This document shows, one piece after another, positions 20,753-31,310 of a stretch of DNA of 64,000 bases; the first letter of the stretch is position 1, and every line of letters starts with the position of its first letter. Below the pieces are notes generated by a model that saw nothing but the letters and a program-made list of their open reading frames with translations, was not told the origin of the DNA and searched no databases. The DNA comes from Euglena gracilis (Eukaryota > Euglenida > Euglenophyceae > Euglenales), in NCBI GenBank assembly GCA_039621445.1, contig CP154957.1, positions 27,388,541 to 27,452,540 on the forward strand, in the 5' to 3' direction. A program made the position numbers and the translations under genes.

Positions 20753-21110
20753 TTTTGGTCCTATGGGGTTGTGGAGGCGTTATGGATCAGACAAAAACCA
20801 AATTTTATGGTCAGGTGATCACCGCTGGCTGAACTTTGGATGGAACAGACGGAAGGACGGTACCCCCCCCCAGTCGTACGACCACCCCTCATTTACGACC
20901 ACCCCCCGGTCACAGGTTGCAGGTCATGGGGGTGTTATGACCCCCCCCCCCGGTCACAGGTTGCAGGTTGCGAAAAATTTAACACCACCTTACCTATGAC
21001 CGCCACCTCATTTACGACCACCCCCCGGTTACAGGTTGCAGGTTATGGGGGTGTTATGACCCCCCCCCCCGGTCACAGGTTGCAGGAACCCGGTCATATG
21101 ACTAGGGGGG
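20753..21110 (+). repeat. CCGGTCACAGGTTGCAGGT tandem repeats
   Basis: Four units of ACGACCACCCCCCGGTCACAG plus GTTGCAGGT and GGGGGTGTTATGACC. The same family lies at 15905-15990 and 16925-17000. The 115 bp before the array shows no feature. Confidence 0.7.
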
Positions 21111-21117
21111 GGTACTT

Positions 21118-21350
21118 AGGAGATCAGGCAGTAGACTTTGGTCATTTTGACCCCCCCCCCTACGGTGAAGTTCACCGTTTGAAAGTTCACCGGGGGGTCC
21201 CAGACCCCCTCCCCCCCCCCTCTGCCTAACCCATCGGTGAACTTCACCGGTGAAGTTCACCAAGAGAGCACTTTTTTGGCCAAAAATGGCCAAAAATGGC
21301 ATTTGGGGCAAGTTTTCGGAAATTTCGACAAAATTCCATGAAGCATCAAC
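21118..21350 (-). repeat. AAGTTCACC foldback, partial copy
   Basis: Near-identical to 20163-20400 over GAGATCAGGCAGTAGACTTTGG, the C runs, the GGTGAACTTCACC palindromes and the following GGCCAAAAATGGCC block. No coding frame abuts this copy, so it shows which bases belong to the repeat: the CTACTGCCTGATCTCC end is part of it. Confidence 0.75.
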
Positions 21351-21359
21351 CTCAAAATG

Positions 21360-21949
21360 ACCATTTTTTATATCGAGAACTGTGTCCCAGACGCCGGTTC
21401 GGGCGGGAAACCTGTGCCTGGGACGCCGGTTCGGGCTACCGCCCGAACCGGCGTCCCAGGCACAGGTTTCCCGCCCGAACCGGCGTCTGGGACACAGTTT
21501 TTGAAACCGTGGCTAGGGGGCTCCGGTTTCATGCCCGAACCGGCGGCTAGGGAATCACGGCCAATTTCGCCCAAAATACCCATGTTTGGGGCAGTTTTGG
21601 GCAATTTTGGCCCAAATGGGCCGCCGGTCAAAAATGGCAGATTTCATACTTATAAAGGCATGTTACCCATTAACGTGACCCCCCCCCTATTTGGCCGCCC
21701 TCCGGGCGGCCCGGACCCCCCTTCTGGCCAATTAGGGGGGGGGGACAATTAGGGGGGGGGGTTACCCCTAACCCCCCCCCCCCTAATTGGCCACCTGGGG
21801 CCCGTCCTTCATAGTCGCGAACCCCCGAAAAACACCCGAACAAAGGCATTTTCCCTTGAAATGAGTAACCCCCCCCCCCACCTGGGCTCTGGCCAATTAG
21901 GGGGGGGGGGACAAATAGGGGGGGGTCACGTTAATCAAAAGCTCTTTTA
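21360..21949. repeat. GAACCGGCGT palindrome and CTAATTGGCC foldback
   Basis: 21385-21500 is a long near-perfect palindrome of CAGACGCCGGTTCGGGC and its complement. 21675-21935 has CCCTAATTGGCC and GGCCAATTAGGG arms with a GGCCGCCCTCCGGGCGGCC hairpin. No gene. Confidence 0.7.
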
Positions 21950-22569
21950 AAGGGCTTTCGACAGATGGCCACAGGATTCGGCCATAATGCATGCAGCGCT
22001 TATTTTCAGCGATCGTGTATTCCAAAATTTGACGTCCTAATTTGTCAAATCCCAGAGCTTAGGTTGCATATTGCATATCAAACGAAAGGTCTCGCCAACA
22101 CCTTTCGCTTGGTGCCCACAGAACTCAGCCAGATTGCAAAGCGCCCTCAAAATCAGCGATCGCATTTTTCCGCATTTTAAGGACCCCATTTGCATATCTG
22201 AAATTCCACTTTTCAGCTGCCATGTTGCCCATCGATCGAAAGCTCTTCTCAAGGGCTTTCTGCAGATGGCCTTAGATTTCTGTCATGCTGCATGGTATTC
22301 TATTTCAGAAATTCTCCAAAATTGGCCAAAAGGAAATTGTTGCTCAAAAAACCCCAATTTCTGGCCCAAGACCACCCAAAAACTGCTCAAATATGATTTT
22401 CACCCGTCCACAAACCCTTTTGGACACTTTTTGGCACTTTTTATTTTGGGTCCCCCAGACGCCGGTTTCACGCCCGAACCGGCGTCTGGGACGCCGGTTC
22501 GGGCAGGAAATTTCCCGCCCGAACCGGCGTCCCAGACGCCGGTTCGGGCATGAAACCGGAGCCCCCAGA
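21950..22569. repeat. R1 dispersed repeat, middle copy
   Basis: Carries the R1 order CAGATGGCCACAGGATTC, TTTTCAGCGATCG, AAAGCTCTTCTCAAGGGC, ATGCTGCATGGTATTCTA and GAACCGGCGT palindromes, in the same orientation as 39.93-41.4 kb. Unlike the 3.4 kb copy it has no insertion after GGCCAT (about 21984). Confidence 0.7.
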
Positions 22570-22742
22570 CACGGTTTCAGAGGAAAGGAGCAAAATTTTA
22601 CCAATGAAAATTTCACCCCCAACCATCAAAACAGTGAAGTTCACCGGTGAACTTCACCGCCGAAAGCACCCCCCCCCCCCCGTGAATGTTCACCGGTGAA
22701 CTTCACCGGGGGGTCCACAGCCCCCCCCCACCCCTGCCTAAC
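22570..22742 (-). repeat. AAGTTCACC foldback beside an exon
   Basis: Begins GTTAGGCAGGGGTGG on the minus strand immediately after the frame ...PENDILKE (22743-22932), at the same GAG/GTTAGG junction as the 20.6 kb copy. It has lost the far end, because R1 palindromes follow directly. Confidence 0.65.
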
Positions 22743-22932
22743 CTCCTTAAGAATATCATTTTCTGGAACTTCAGAAAAAGCATTCGGCAAGTTTGTCCTG
22801 AACCAGTTGTCATCACTGGTCATCTGAAAGAACAGCTTTCGGGTGAGGAGTGATTTCGCAATGTTAAACCTATTTTCTGGGCTCGACGCCTGTGTTGCAA
22901 TTCTATTGACATCATCGGATTTCGGGTCAAGG

Positions 22933-23467
22933 CTGTGTTCATAGCAACATGGCTTTGGTCAAAATCTGTGTTTCTAAAAAAAACGCAGACTCTGACCTGA
23001 GTCTGTGTTTCGAAACGCTGAGTCTGTTATTTGGCCTGAGTCTGCGTTTCGAAACGCAGACTCAGGTCAGAGTCTGCGTTTAAGACGCAGTTCTTGATAT
23101 AGAGATTGTTTCTTTCAAAATGGAAGAAAAAAGCATTCCGGAAAAAAAAGAGACAAAAGGTTGGTCGACATTAACGGATTTCAGGCTGAAACTGACAATG
23201 TCCCAAAACGGAACAAAAAGGCATTCAAAAAAGGAAACAAAAGGTTGGTCGATTTCCAAGACATCGGAATCCATTTATGTCAGTCGATTTCCATTCGGGC
23301 GCCCGTTTATGTCAGTCGATTTCCATTCAGGCGCCGTTTATGTCGGTCGATTTCCATTCAGGCGCCCGTTAATGGGCCAAAAACCACTTTTTTGACCATA
23401 TTTCGGTCCAGGCGGTTCGGTCGAATGAATATCAAGACAGGCGTCGGGCCCAGACAAAATAGGTTTT
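22933..23467. repeat. GCGTTTCGAAACGC palindrome and 31-bp tandem repeats
   Basis: 23040-23075 is a palindrome GAGTCTGCGTTTCGAAACGC with its complement. 23125-23250 has a duplicated GCATTC...ACAAAAGGTTGGTCGA block. 23270-23370 has four units of ATGTCAGTCGATTTCCATTC plus GGGCGCCCGTTT. No gene. Confidence 0.7.
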
Positions 23468-24258
23468 AGAAAAATCGACCGACACTAACCCCCCCCCCCA
23501 AATAAGACCCCCCCTGGGCCGATCGAGCAAAAATCCAAAAATAAGACCCCCCCCCCATAAATAAGACCCCCCTTGACGGCGCGAAGCGCCGGGGACGACT
23601 CTTGGGAACCTGAAAAATGGTGTTTTTTCGGGCCCGGTCGGTCAAGAAAAAATCCAAAAATAAGACCCCCCCCAAAAATAAGACCCCCCCTGGAGGCTTC
23701 CAGCAACGGACCCAAAAATAAGACCCGGGTCTTATTTTTGGGGGGACGGTTAACAGATTCTGTGTCAAGAACTGTGTTTGGGCCAAGAGTTAGGGGGAGC
23801 CCAGGGGCGGGGACCGCGGCGCCGAAGGCGCCGCGGTCGCCCCTGGGCCCCCCTAAAACCTTGGCCCAAAACACTGTTCTTGTTTGAAACCGTGTTTTGG
23901 GCGAAGATTTAAGACTTTTAAAGTCTCGAAATCGGCCCAAACACGGTTTCAGCAGGGGCGCCGGGCGGCTCGCTTCGCTCGCTCGCGCCCGGCGCCCCTG
24001 CGGGGGTGTTCCCCCCGCGTCCCCCCCGCGTCCCCCCCGCGTCCCCCCCCGCGTCCCCCCCGCGTCCCGGATTTCGGCCGGGCATGTTTTTTGGGCGACC
24101 AAAGGAAAATTTCATACAAATTTGGGTGACACCAAAGAAAACGTGTGGGGGTGGTTGGGCCACAGTTTCCCCCCGCGTCCCCCCCGCGTCCCCCCCCCGC
24201 GTCCCCCCCCGCGTCCCGAACCACCCCCTGCTGAATCTGTTAGTGTCGGTCGATTTTT
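23468..24258. mobile_element. Element with AAAAATCGACCGACACTAAC ends
   Basis: AAAAATCGACCGACACTAAC at 23469-23488 is matched by its exact reverse complement at 24239-24258, giving a unit of about 790 bp. Inside are AAATAAGACCCCCC runs, a CCGCGGCGCCGAAGGCGCC palindrome and CCCCCCGCGTC minisatellite, which are probably nested insertions. The ends resemble the AGTCGATTTCC repeats just to the left. No coding frame is supportable and no target duplication was identified. Confidence 0.55.
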
Positions 24259-24749
24259 GTATAGAAATTGTTTACCCGGGTGGTGTATCGTCAGGTAAAA
24301 ATTGTTTGGCCCCGGTGACTCGACAATACACCACACCGGTACCACCTGCGCCACCGCGCAAAAAAATTTGTCCGTACGGTGCTGTTTCAAAGCCATCGGG
24401 GGTGTCTGGGACGCGGGGGGGACGCGGGGGGGGGACGCGGGGGGGGGGACGCGGGGGAGACGGCATTTTTGGGACATGAAATTAGGAATTTGCCGCGACA
24501 AAATTTTGGCCAAATTACGATTCTACCACAACAAATTGGGACGAACCCACCCCAAATTAGGAATCACCCACCACAAGTTAGGAATCACCCACACCAAATT
24601 AGGAATCAACAACCTTAAATTTGCCTGAAATTAGGAAAATTAGGAATCAACCTCCTAAAATTGGCTGTCTCGAGAACAAAATTTTGGTTCCAAAGTGGGA
24701 CGCGGGGGGGACGCGGGGGGGGGACGCGGGGGGGACGCGGGGGAGACAC
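24259..24749. repeat. GACGCGGGGGG minisatellites and AATTAGGAATC repeats
   Basis: GGGACGCGGGGGG runs at 24410-24460 and 24695-24745 bracket AAATTAGGAATCACCCACC repeats. The right-hand G-run end (GGGAGACACC) abuts the coding frame at 24750, where its complement GTGTCTCCC serves as a candidate donor. Confidence 0.6.
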
Positions 24750-25102
24750 CCCCATCAGGTCGAGTTGGATTTCGGGAGGCAACGTTGTGATAAATTCTTC
24801 AAGCAATGCACGAGTGACTAGGCCTTCGGCATCACGGATCAAAACGAAAAGGTCGTACGGCTTCTCGCCCAGGGTACGGTACTTGATGAACGGACGCCGA
24901 AGTTTTTGGCTGCCTTTCCCTGCGTGCATGGATGGGTTTATGACGGGGTTTTGATTTTTTTGACACAGTGTCGAAAAAAACAGCCTCTGGCTATGTCAAA
25001 AACTGTCAAAAAAGTCGCGAAAATTAAGAAGGTGATTCCTAATTCAATGGGCCGCCTTGAAGACGAGGTGAAAAAATGCTCCGGTACACGTCGTCAATCA
25101 TC

Positions 25103-25631
25103 ATGGAATTGCAACCTTCAGATGCCAAGCACATTCACTCAACCTTTTGGAGAAAGGTCTTTTCAAGGATTGCAACCGAGCAAAGATAAAAGCTTTCCGT
25201 ACGGGGCAACTGGCCAGTGATCTTCGCCACTGTGGAATTCGGCGACCACGTATCTTTTTTCCGCCCCTCCCCCCCGGTCTTATGATATCTTCTTTCTGCA
25301 GCTCTTCCAGGGGAATCATATCAATCAGTGTCTTGAATGCCTTGAAAGCCCCTGGTGGGATGAGGAAGAACTGAGGCCGGACTTCAAAGAAGTCAAGTTA
25401 CTGTTGAAGATCAAGATTTCAAGAATGCAAGAAAGAAAAGCCTCGAAGCCCGAGCGGTTCGACTTGCTGTGGAAGTTTTTGGACTTTGGCCTTAGCGCTG
25501 CAGAAGTTCAACATGCTGTGGACTGTTTTCGGCCTGAAAAGGCCCTGGGCCCTCAGGGCCCCCTCAACTCAGCCAGTGGCCCCCCCCCCAAAACTGTCAG
25601 CCATGGTTTGCAATGGGTCCTCCCAATCTAA
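25103..25631 (+). pseudogene. Broken spliced frame, unknown protein
   Basis: A frame from ATG 25103 has one in-frame TAA at 25187, then reads to CAC at 25249. A 52-bp intron follows (GTATCT to TTTCTGCAG, 25250-25301). The frame then continues in phase for 109 codons to TAA at 25629. It includes NWPVIFATVEFGDH, then LFQGNHINQCLECLESPWWD and a basic, leucine-rich part. No family is recognised. The opposite strand is also open here (IPPGAFKAFKTLIDMIPLEE). I favour plus because of the compact intron. Confidence 0.35.
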
Positions 25632-26435
25632 CTTGTCCAGCATGTGTAAACCCACCTTATCAACCATTCCCTGAGCCCACATTGGCTCTCACATTTCGTT
25701 CGCACCCACCCATCATCAGCCTTTCTGTTTTCACGCAAAGAGCCCTTGTGTTGATGACATCTTCCACCAGCAACCCGTAGATTGTTTTCAAAAACTTGCC
25801 TCCACCTTCCCCCCCTGTTGTGTCACATCAGCCTTCAGACACCTCCCATTTCCAGTTTTTGTGGCCAGACATGGGGCAACTGGCTGCACCACCAATTCCC
25901 AGCTCCTCTCTCACACATGGAACTCATTTGCTGCCCTTTTTTGTGCACGTTGTTGCTTTGTTTGAAAAAACCCCACTTTCTGGGGCTTTTGTTTTGGGTT
26001 AAAAAACCCATTTTCTGGTGGGGGCTGTCGGTTCGCCTTGTGCTTTGTGCCAAAAAACTCCCATTTTCTGGGGGGGCTGTCGTTTCGGCTTTTGGGGGGG
26101 GTAAAAAAAAGCTTTGTTGGGGGGGGGCTGTCGGTTCGCCTTTTTTTTGCATAGTGATTCTTGGATTTCGGGTTTTGACCTGTGTTGTTTGAAGAAGCAA
26201 TTTCCCAGAAAAGACTTGACCAGAAAGGTCTCTTCCGACAGGGTCACCGCCAAAAAAAAGCCTTAAAAAGCCTTTGGGAGCACTCTCATCGAGACCAGCG
26301 GACCTCGGTCAGTCGCCGGGAGCAGGGTTCGCGACAAACGGACGTGGAGGGGGGGGATGGGATAAAAGACGTGTTTTATTTTTTTGACGGCGTCGTGTTG
26401 GTTTGGGACGAGTTTTTGACATGCTCATTTTTGAC
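25632..26435. repeat. GGGGGCTGTCGGTTCGCC direct repeats
   Basis: 25965-26140 holds three direct copies of AAAAAACYCCCATTTTCTGG followed by GGGGGCTGTCGTTTCG-type sequence. The remainder shows no supportable feature. Confidence 0.5.
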
Positions 26436-26741
26436 AGGCCCCATCCCTGCCTGCGTGCATTGCATCCTCATACAACTTTCTTTTATTCTCCAAGCGGCGA
26501 ATGGTTTTTTCACAAACCTCTGGGAACTGTGCACATGTCGCCGCCAAAGAGTGTGTGGCCCGAAATTTCACAATTTCATTCTTTGTGGAGTATGGAAGAA
26601 CACGTTTGGCTTTTCGAAGGGGGACGGTTTTAGGAGGGGCTGTTTGCTCGTTTGGAACAGGATCAACAAGTTTCGGAACAACCCAGCTCCTTCGCGCCTG
26701 CTGTCCGGAAAGATAGCCACACGCTTGAAAGCCAACATAGT

Positions 26742-28452
26742 CTGGCGCATTTTAGGAGCCATGGCTCGAGAAAGAGAAGTGACGGTCAAAAAATTTTTCC
26801 CGCAAAAATCGGCCAAGGACAATAAAGGGGGGGGGACAATAAGGGGGGGGGGGATGGTATGGGAATAGCTTGGGGGCGGTGGACCTAGGGCTCATTGCGG
26901 GAAATTGGTGATGGACTTTTTGGTGGTCGGGCCGACTAGTCGGTACCGACCAATCCTACCGACCATTGGTGGTCGGGCCGACCACCAATTTTAAGTCCAC
27001 CCCCCCCTCTAAAAAATTTTTAAGCCCCCCCCCCCCAAAATTTCATCCAAATGCCTTCCAAAATTTCTATTCGGGGTTCAATGAATTCAGGCGCCCCCCA
27101 ACAAACTCCCTTTGTGCTGACTTAGTCGGCCTACGGCCTCCTCCGGGGGGGGGCTGCCGCCCCCCCGGACCCCCCCCCCAAAATAACAAAATCCCCTTGT
27201 GTGTGCAAGGCAAGGATGGCCGAGTCGCGCTCCGTAATGAATTTAATATTATGTGTGCAAGGCAAGGATGGGGGGGTAGATTTGGCCTGGGGGGGGGGGG
27301 GTTGTGGGGAGACCCTAGGGTCGCCAAAGGTCGCCATGGTCGCCAAAGGTCGTGGGCAGGTCGATGTCAAAAAATGCGCTCCACGGCAAATTAGCGCAAC
27401 ATACACACAAAAGGTGTTGCACACACAAGGGATTTTTTTTTTTAGGGCCCTGGAACAGTTGCCTACGCCGCTACAATGCAAAAAAGACTGAGTAGGAAAT
27501 ACCCATAGCGACCTTTGGCGACCTTTGGCGACCGTGGGCAGACCCTAGGGTCTGCCCACAACCCCCCCCCCCCCCAGGCCAGATCCGGGAGCCGCAAGGA
27601 TGGCCAAAACACGCCCCCCAACAAACTCCCTTTGTGCTAACTTAGTCGGCCTACGGCCTCCTCCGGGGGGGGGGGGGGGCTGCCGCCCCCCCCCGGACCC
27701 CCCCCGCCCAAAATAACAAAATCCCCTTGTGTGTGCAAGGCAAGGGTGGCCGAGTCGCACTCCGTAATGAATGTAGTCTGATGTGTGCAAGGTAAAGATA
27801 TAAGTCGCCCTATGGCTATGGTTTCACAGAACAGGTGCAAAGAGAAGGTATTACTCATTTTTTTTTTTGCAAATTGACCCCCGAATGGAGGGTTTGGAAG
27901 GCATTGGGGTGGGTTTTGAGTCATTTTCCTGCAAATTTGAATGAATTTTTTTTTCGAGGGGGGGGGGGGGCTTAAAAACTTTTTTGAAGGGGGGGGGTGG
28001 ACTTAAAATTGGTGGTCGGGCCGACTAGTCGGCCCGATCACCAATGGTCGGTACCGACTAGTCGCTAGACTAGTCGGTACCGACCACCAAAAAGTCCATC
28101 ACCAATTTCTCGCTCGGGGCCGGGACCTAGCCCCCCCCCCCCCGTACTGTTCCCAGTGGGCCGTAAAGGGTCCCGGGGACGGGAATAGCTCGGGGGGGGG
28201 GGGGGGAATGGTATGTACCCCCCTGGGGGGGAGGTACATAATGGGGGCCCAAGAGGAATGCCAAGCCCGGCCATCCGTAGCCATGTCCGCCCCGTTGTGA
28301 ACCTCCCCCCCACATTGTGAACCTCCCCCCCCATTATGGGCCCCGAGCGAGAAATTGGTGATGGAATTTTTGGTGGTCGCTAGCGGTGGTCGGAGCGACT
28401 AGTCGCTCCCCACCAATTTTAAGTCCACTCCCCCTTCGAAAAAGTTTTTTAT
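26742..28452. repeat. Nested repeats: CCTTATTGTCC, GGTCGGGCCGACC, array C, GAGCTATTCCC
   Basis: 26815-26870 has GACAATAAGGGGG and GGGGATGGTATGGGAATAGC. 26920-27000 and 28010-28100 have GGTCGGGCCGACTAGTCGGTACC palindromes and their inverted copies. 27110-27260 and 27590-27800 are array C units. 28125-28330 is a GAGCTATTCCC foldback with GTACATACCATTCCCC. 27280-27560 holds CCTAGGGTCGCCAAAGGTCGCC inverted repeats. The nested order suggests insertion of elements into one another. No gene. Confidence 0.6.
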
Positions 28453-28569
28453 ACACAAATTGTGGCTGAGCCCAGATTTCAGCATGAAAACGTGTTCAGC
28501 CAGGGGCCCCCGAAGGGGGCCCCTGAACACGTTTTCAGGCTGAAATCTGGGCTCAGCCACAATTTGTTT
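28453..28569. repeat. Palindrome beside recombinase element 1
   Basis: A 117-bp near-perfect hairpin whose arms run ACACAAATTGTGGCTGAGCC...AAAACGTGTTCAG, around GGGGCCCCCGAAGGGGGCCCC. It shares AAAACGTG with the subterminal repeats of the adjoining element. A comparable hairpin (36440-36551) lies beside recombinase element 2. Confidence 0.8.
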
Positions 28570-29988
28570 AAAAACGTTTTCAGAGCCCGCCAAATGCCTG
28601 CCCTGAAATTCGTGGTCATGATTCACGCAAGGGGTCAAAAACGGCAATTTGTGAAATTTGGACCCAAAAAACGGCGCCCTCACTGAAAACGTGCCTGAAC
28701 CCGGATGCCCTCACTGAAAACGTGTCATTGACCCGAATGCCCTCACTGAAAACGTGCCTGAACCCGGATGCCTTCACTGAAAACGTGTCATTGACCCGAA
28801 TGCCCTCACTGAAAACGTGTCACCCCCCCCCTTTTTTTCTTTTTTTCTTTTTTTCCGCAGCCCTGCCAATATGGCCAAACGCACGGCAAACTTTGTGAAT
28901 GGTCGTTTGCCACCTCCCCCTAGGACGGAACTGTTCCTGGCTGCTCTCGCGGTATACCAGCAAGATGCCAAGAAGCCGAAGGTTGACCCCCTTCATGGCA
29001 CCTTGCTGGCACAGGGCAACACAAAGAAAAAGTCCGGCTCCGTGGGTGCAGAGCTTGCTGCTGTTGCCAACTGTTTGGAGTTCGCCAAACTGTGTCAACA
29101 TCGGCAAGCCTCTTATCCTGAGCTGGATGATTTCTTTGTTGCCTGGACGGGATGGGAGCTGGAACCCATCGGCCGCCTGCCCGCCGTCCGTCACCCTGAA
29201 AACCGAGGAGGACGACGACGGCGCAGCTACGGCGCGGAACGTTGCACGGTGGTCAACTTGGGCAAATTTTTGCGCCCCACCAAGTGACGAACACGCGGTC
29301 GAAAATCAGGACCTGACCAGTGTTCCGTCTGTCTTTCCCACCGCCGAGCAACGTTCCGCTCCTGCGGTCAGCTCTGTCTCCTCTGACCAACCCCCTGTGC
29401 CTCGTGCCGTGTCCCGACTGCCTATAAAACAGGAGAAATGTGGTTTTTGTGGTGTTGCCATTCCGAAAAATCCAAATTGTGTGGAGCTGAACAAAGTTGT
29501 CTGTGACGCCTGCGGTTTGGCATATCATTTTCATTGCCAAGATTTGCGGCGGCCACCAAAGTATGGCTCTTTTCTGTGCAAAGCCTGTCGTGTGCCGTGA
29601 GTTTCGCCCCTTCCCTGCCGTCCGTTCTGCCGTCGTCTGTTCTGCCAAGGCAAACTAGCCTTCTCGTTGTCATCCTTCGTGTTGTAGAGTGCCACCCGAA
29701 CTGCCTCACCCGTTGAGGACCACACGGCCTCTCAACCGCACACCGATTTTTCATGATTGCGATTTTCGTTTTTGGGGGGGGGTTGACACAGATGCCCTCA
29801 CTGAAAACGTGCCTGAACCCGGATGCCTTCACTGAAAACGTGTCATTGACCCGAATGCCCTCACTGAAAACGTGCCTGAACCCGGATGCCTTCACTGAAA
29901 ACGTGTCATTGACACAAATGCCCTCATTGAAAACGTGTTCATGACCACGAATTTCAGGGCAGGCATTTGGCGGGCTGAACACGTTTTT
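28570..29988 (+). mobile_element. Tyrosine-recombinase/PHD element 1, internally deleted
   Basis: Terminal inverted repeats of about 50 bp (28570-28621 and 29939-29988) contain GCCCGCCAAATGCCTGCCCT and GAAATTCGTGGTCATGA. Just inside each end is an array of about five ACTGAAAACGTG repeats with alternating spacers, in the same orientation at both ends. Between them is a frame homologous to the N-terminus and zinc finger of element 2. I could not fix a target duplication. Confidence 0.75.
28871..29600 (+). pseudogene. Recombinase protein lacking its catalytic domain
   Basis: The frame from ATG 28871, just after a TTTTTTTCTTTTTTTCCGCAG splice-acceptor-like tract, matches the first 98 residues of the element 2 protein (VDPLHGTLLA against VDPIHGTLLA; FFVAWTGWELEP against FFSAWAGWVIDP). 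Near 29165-29190 it switches to a different frame. That frame encodes a linker (EEDDDG...) and a C4HC3 finger with spacing C-x2-C-x17-C-x2-C-x4-H-x2-C-x13-C-x2-C, ending TGA at 29600. The recombinase core is gone, so this is a deletion derivative. The retained N-terminus and finger could still bind DNA or chromatin if spliced. Confidence 0.7.
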
Positions 29989-31190
29989 AAGTCCCCCCCC
30001 CCTCGAAATTCATTCAAATTTGAAGGAAAATGACTCAAAACCCACCCAAATGCCTTCCAAACTCTCCATTCGGGGGTCAATTTACAAAAAAAATTGAGTA
30101 ATATCTTGAAACCATAGCCATAGTGCGACTTTATCCTAACCTTGCACACATAAGACTACCCCCCCCCCCCCCTTATTGTCCCCCCCCCTTATTGTCCCTG
30201 GGCCCCGGCCGACAGGGGATTTTTTGGCCCGGCCAATGAAAATTCCTTTGGTACCCCCTTATTGTCCCCCCCCCTTATTGTCCGGTCGGGCCTCCCGGGG
30301 AGAGGTCGGTGGGACAATAAGGGGGGGGGTACATTCATTACTCTAAAAAAATTTTTAAGCCCCCCCTCCCTCCCAAGGATGGCCGAGTTGCGCACTCTAA
30401 TGAACTTAGTTGGCCTACGGCCTCCTCCGGGGGGGGGGTTGCCCCCCCCGGACCCCCCCGCCCAAAATAACAAAATCCCCTTGTGCCTTGCAAAACATCC
30501 ATGGCCGAGTTGCGCTCCGTAATGAATGTAGCAATGTGTGCAAAGGCAAGGATGGCCAAGTCGCGCTCCCTAATGAACTTAGTTGGCCTACGGCCTCCTC
30601 CGGGGGGGGGGTTGCCCCCCCCGGACCCCCCCGCCCAAAATAACAAAATCCCCTTGTGTGTGCAAGGCAAGGGTGGCCGAGTTGCGCTCCGTAATGAATG
30701 TAGTCTTATGTGTGCAAGGCAAGGATGGCCAAGTCGCGCTCCCTAATGAACTTAGTCGGCCTACGGCCTCCTCCGGGGGGGGGGGGGCCGCCCCCCCCCC
30801 CCCGCCCCAAATGACAAAATCCCCTTGTGTGCAAGGCAAGGATGGCCGAGTCGCGCTCCGGGGGGGGGGGGTGGACTTAAAATTGGTGGTTGGCCCGACC
30901 ACCAATGGTCAGTGGACTTGGTCGCTAGCGACCACCAAAAAGTCCATCACCAATTTCCCGCAATGAGCCCCCATTATGGCCCCCCCCCCCCCGTTTCGGC
31001 CTCCCGGGGGGAGGTACATACCACTACCCCCCCCTCTATTTGCCCCCCCCCCCCTAATTGAGCATTTGGGTTCGGGGAAAAAATTTTTTAAGGCGCCGAG
31101 ATTTTTTTTTGCCCTCTCGCAAAGCCAAATTTTCGACCCCCCTTATTTGACCCCCCCATACCATTGGTGGTATTACCATTGGTGGTTGCG
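29989..31190. repeat. CCTTATTGTCC foldback and array C units
   Basis: 30165-30330 is the CCTTATTGTCC foldback (TTTTTTGGCCCGGCC and GGTCGGGCCTCCC inside). 30370-30860 has three array C units. 30870-30960 has GGTGGTTGGCCCGACCACC. 30965-31060 has GGGAGGTACATACC. No gene until the hAT fragment. Confidence 0.65.
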
Positions 31191-31310
31191 ATGGTGAGGT
31201 TGTGTCTGACCATTCCGATCTCTTCCGCAACCGCCGAGCGTTCATTCTCCACCTTGCGACGTTTGAAAACTTACCTTCGCTCCCAAGTTGGACAAGCATG
31301 CCTTGGATAG
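31191..31310 (+). pseudogene. hAT transposase C-terminal dimerisation fragment
   Basis: The plus-strand frame MVRLCLTIPISSATAERSFS followed by TLRRLKTYLRS reads to TAG at 31308. This is the hallmark of the hAT C-terminal dimerisation domain (IPxSSAxxERxFSxLxxIKxxLRS). The frame is open upstream to about 31182 and the rest of the transposase is absent. It is an old fragment caught between palindromic repeats. Confidence 0.8.

Larger units (their letters stand above)
19263..26741 (-). pseudogene. Decayed pogo-like transposase gene, exons dispersed
   Basis: The minus strand shows exon-like frames at 26741-26436, 24919-24750, 22932-22743, 20752-20597, 20156-20055, 19856-19808 and 19375-19263. 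Several have good splice signals and matching phases. The first ends GCC T before GTCAAA and joins the second (phase 1 to 2). The fifth ends phase 0 at GTACAAG and the sixth starts phase 0 after CATTCTCAG. The first exon has KNEIVKFRATHSLAATCAQF, like an N-terminal helix-turn-helix. The second has GEKPYDLFVLIRDAEGLVTR, like a CENP-B-type one. The fifth has KVAIRTTGQDKNMFTVYL, like the start of the DDE domain. The last has LLLDWVLEAWEAAP, like the C-terminal helix of pogo DDE proteins. The central catalytic part is missing and the last exon is split by a MITE. The 22.9 and 20.7 kb exons have no domain I know and might belong to another gene. The family call rests on motif memory. Confidence 0.45.

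Noticed and set aside
26182-26868. A 228-codon plus-strand frame
   Set aside because: It is the complement of a better minus-strand coding frame (VLPYSTKNEIVKFRA...), which has a splice junction in phase with the next exon. It ends in G-run sequence.
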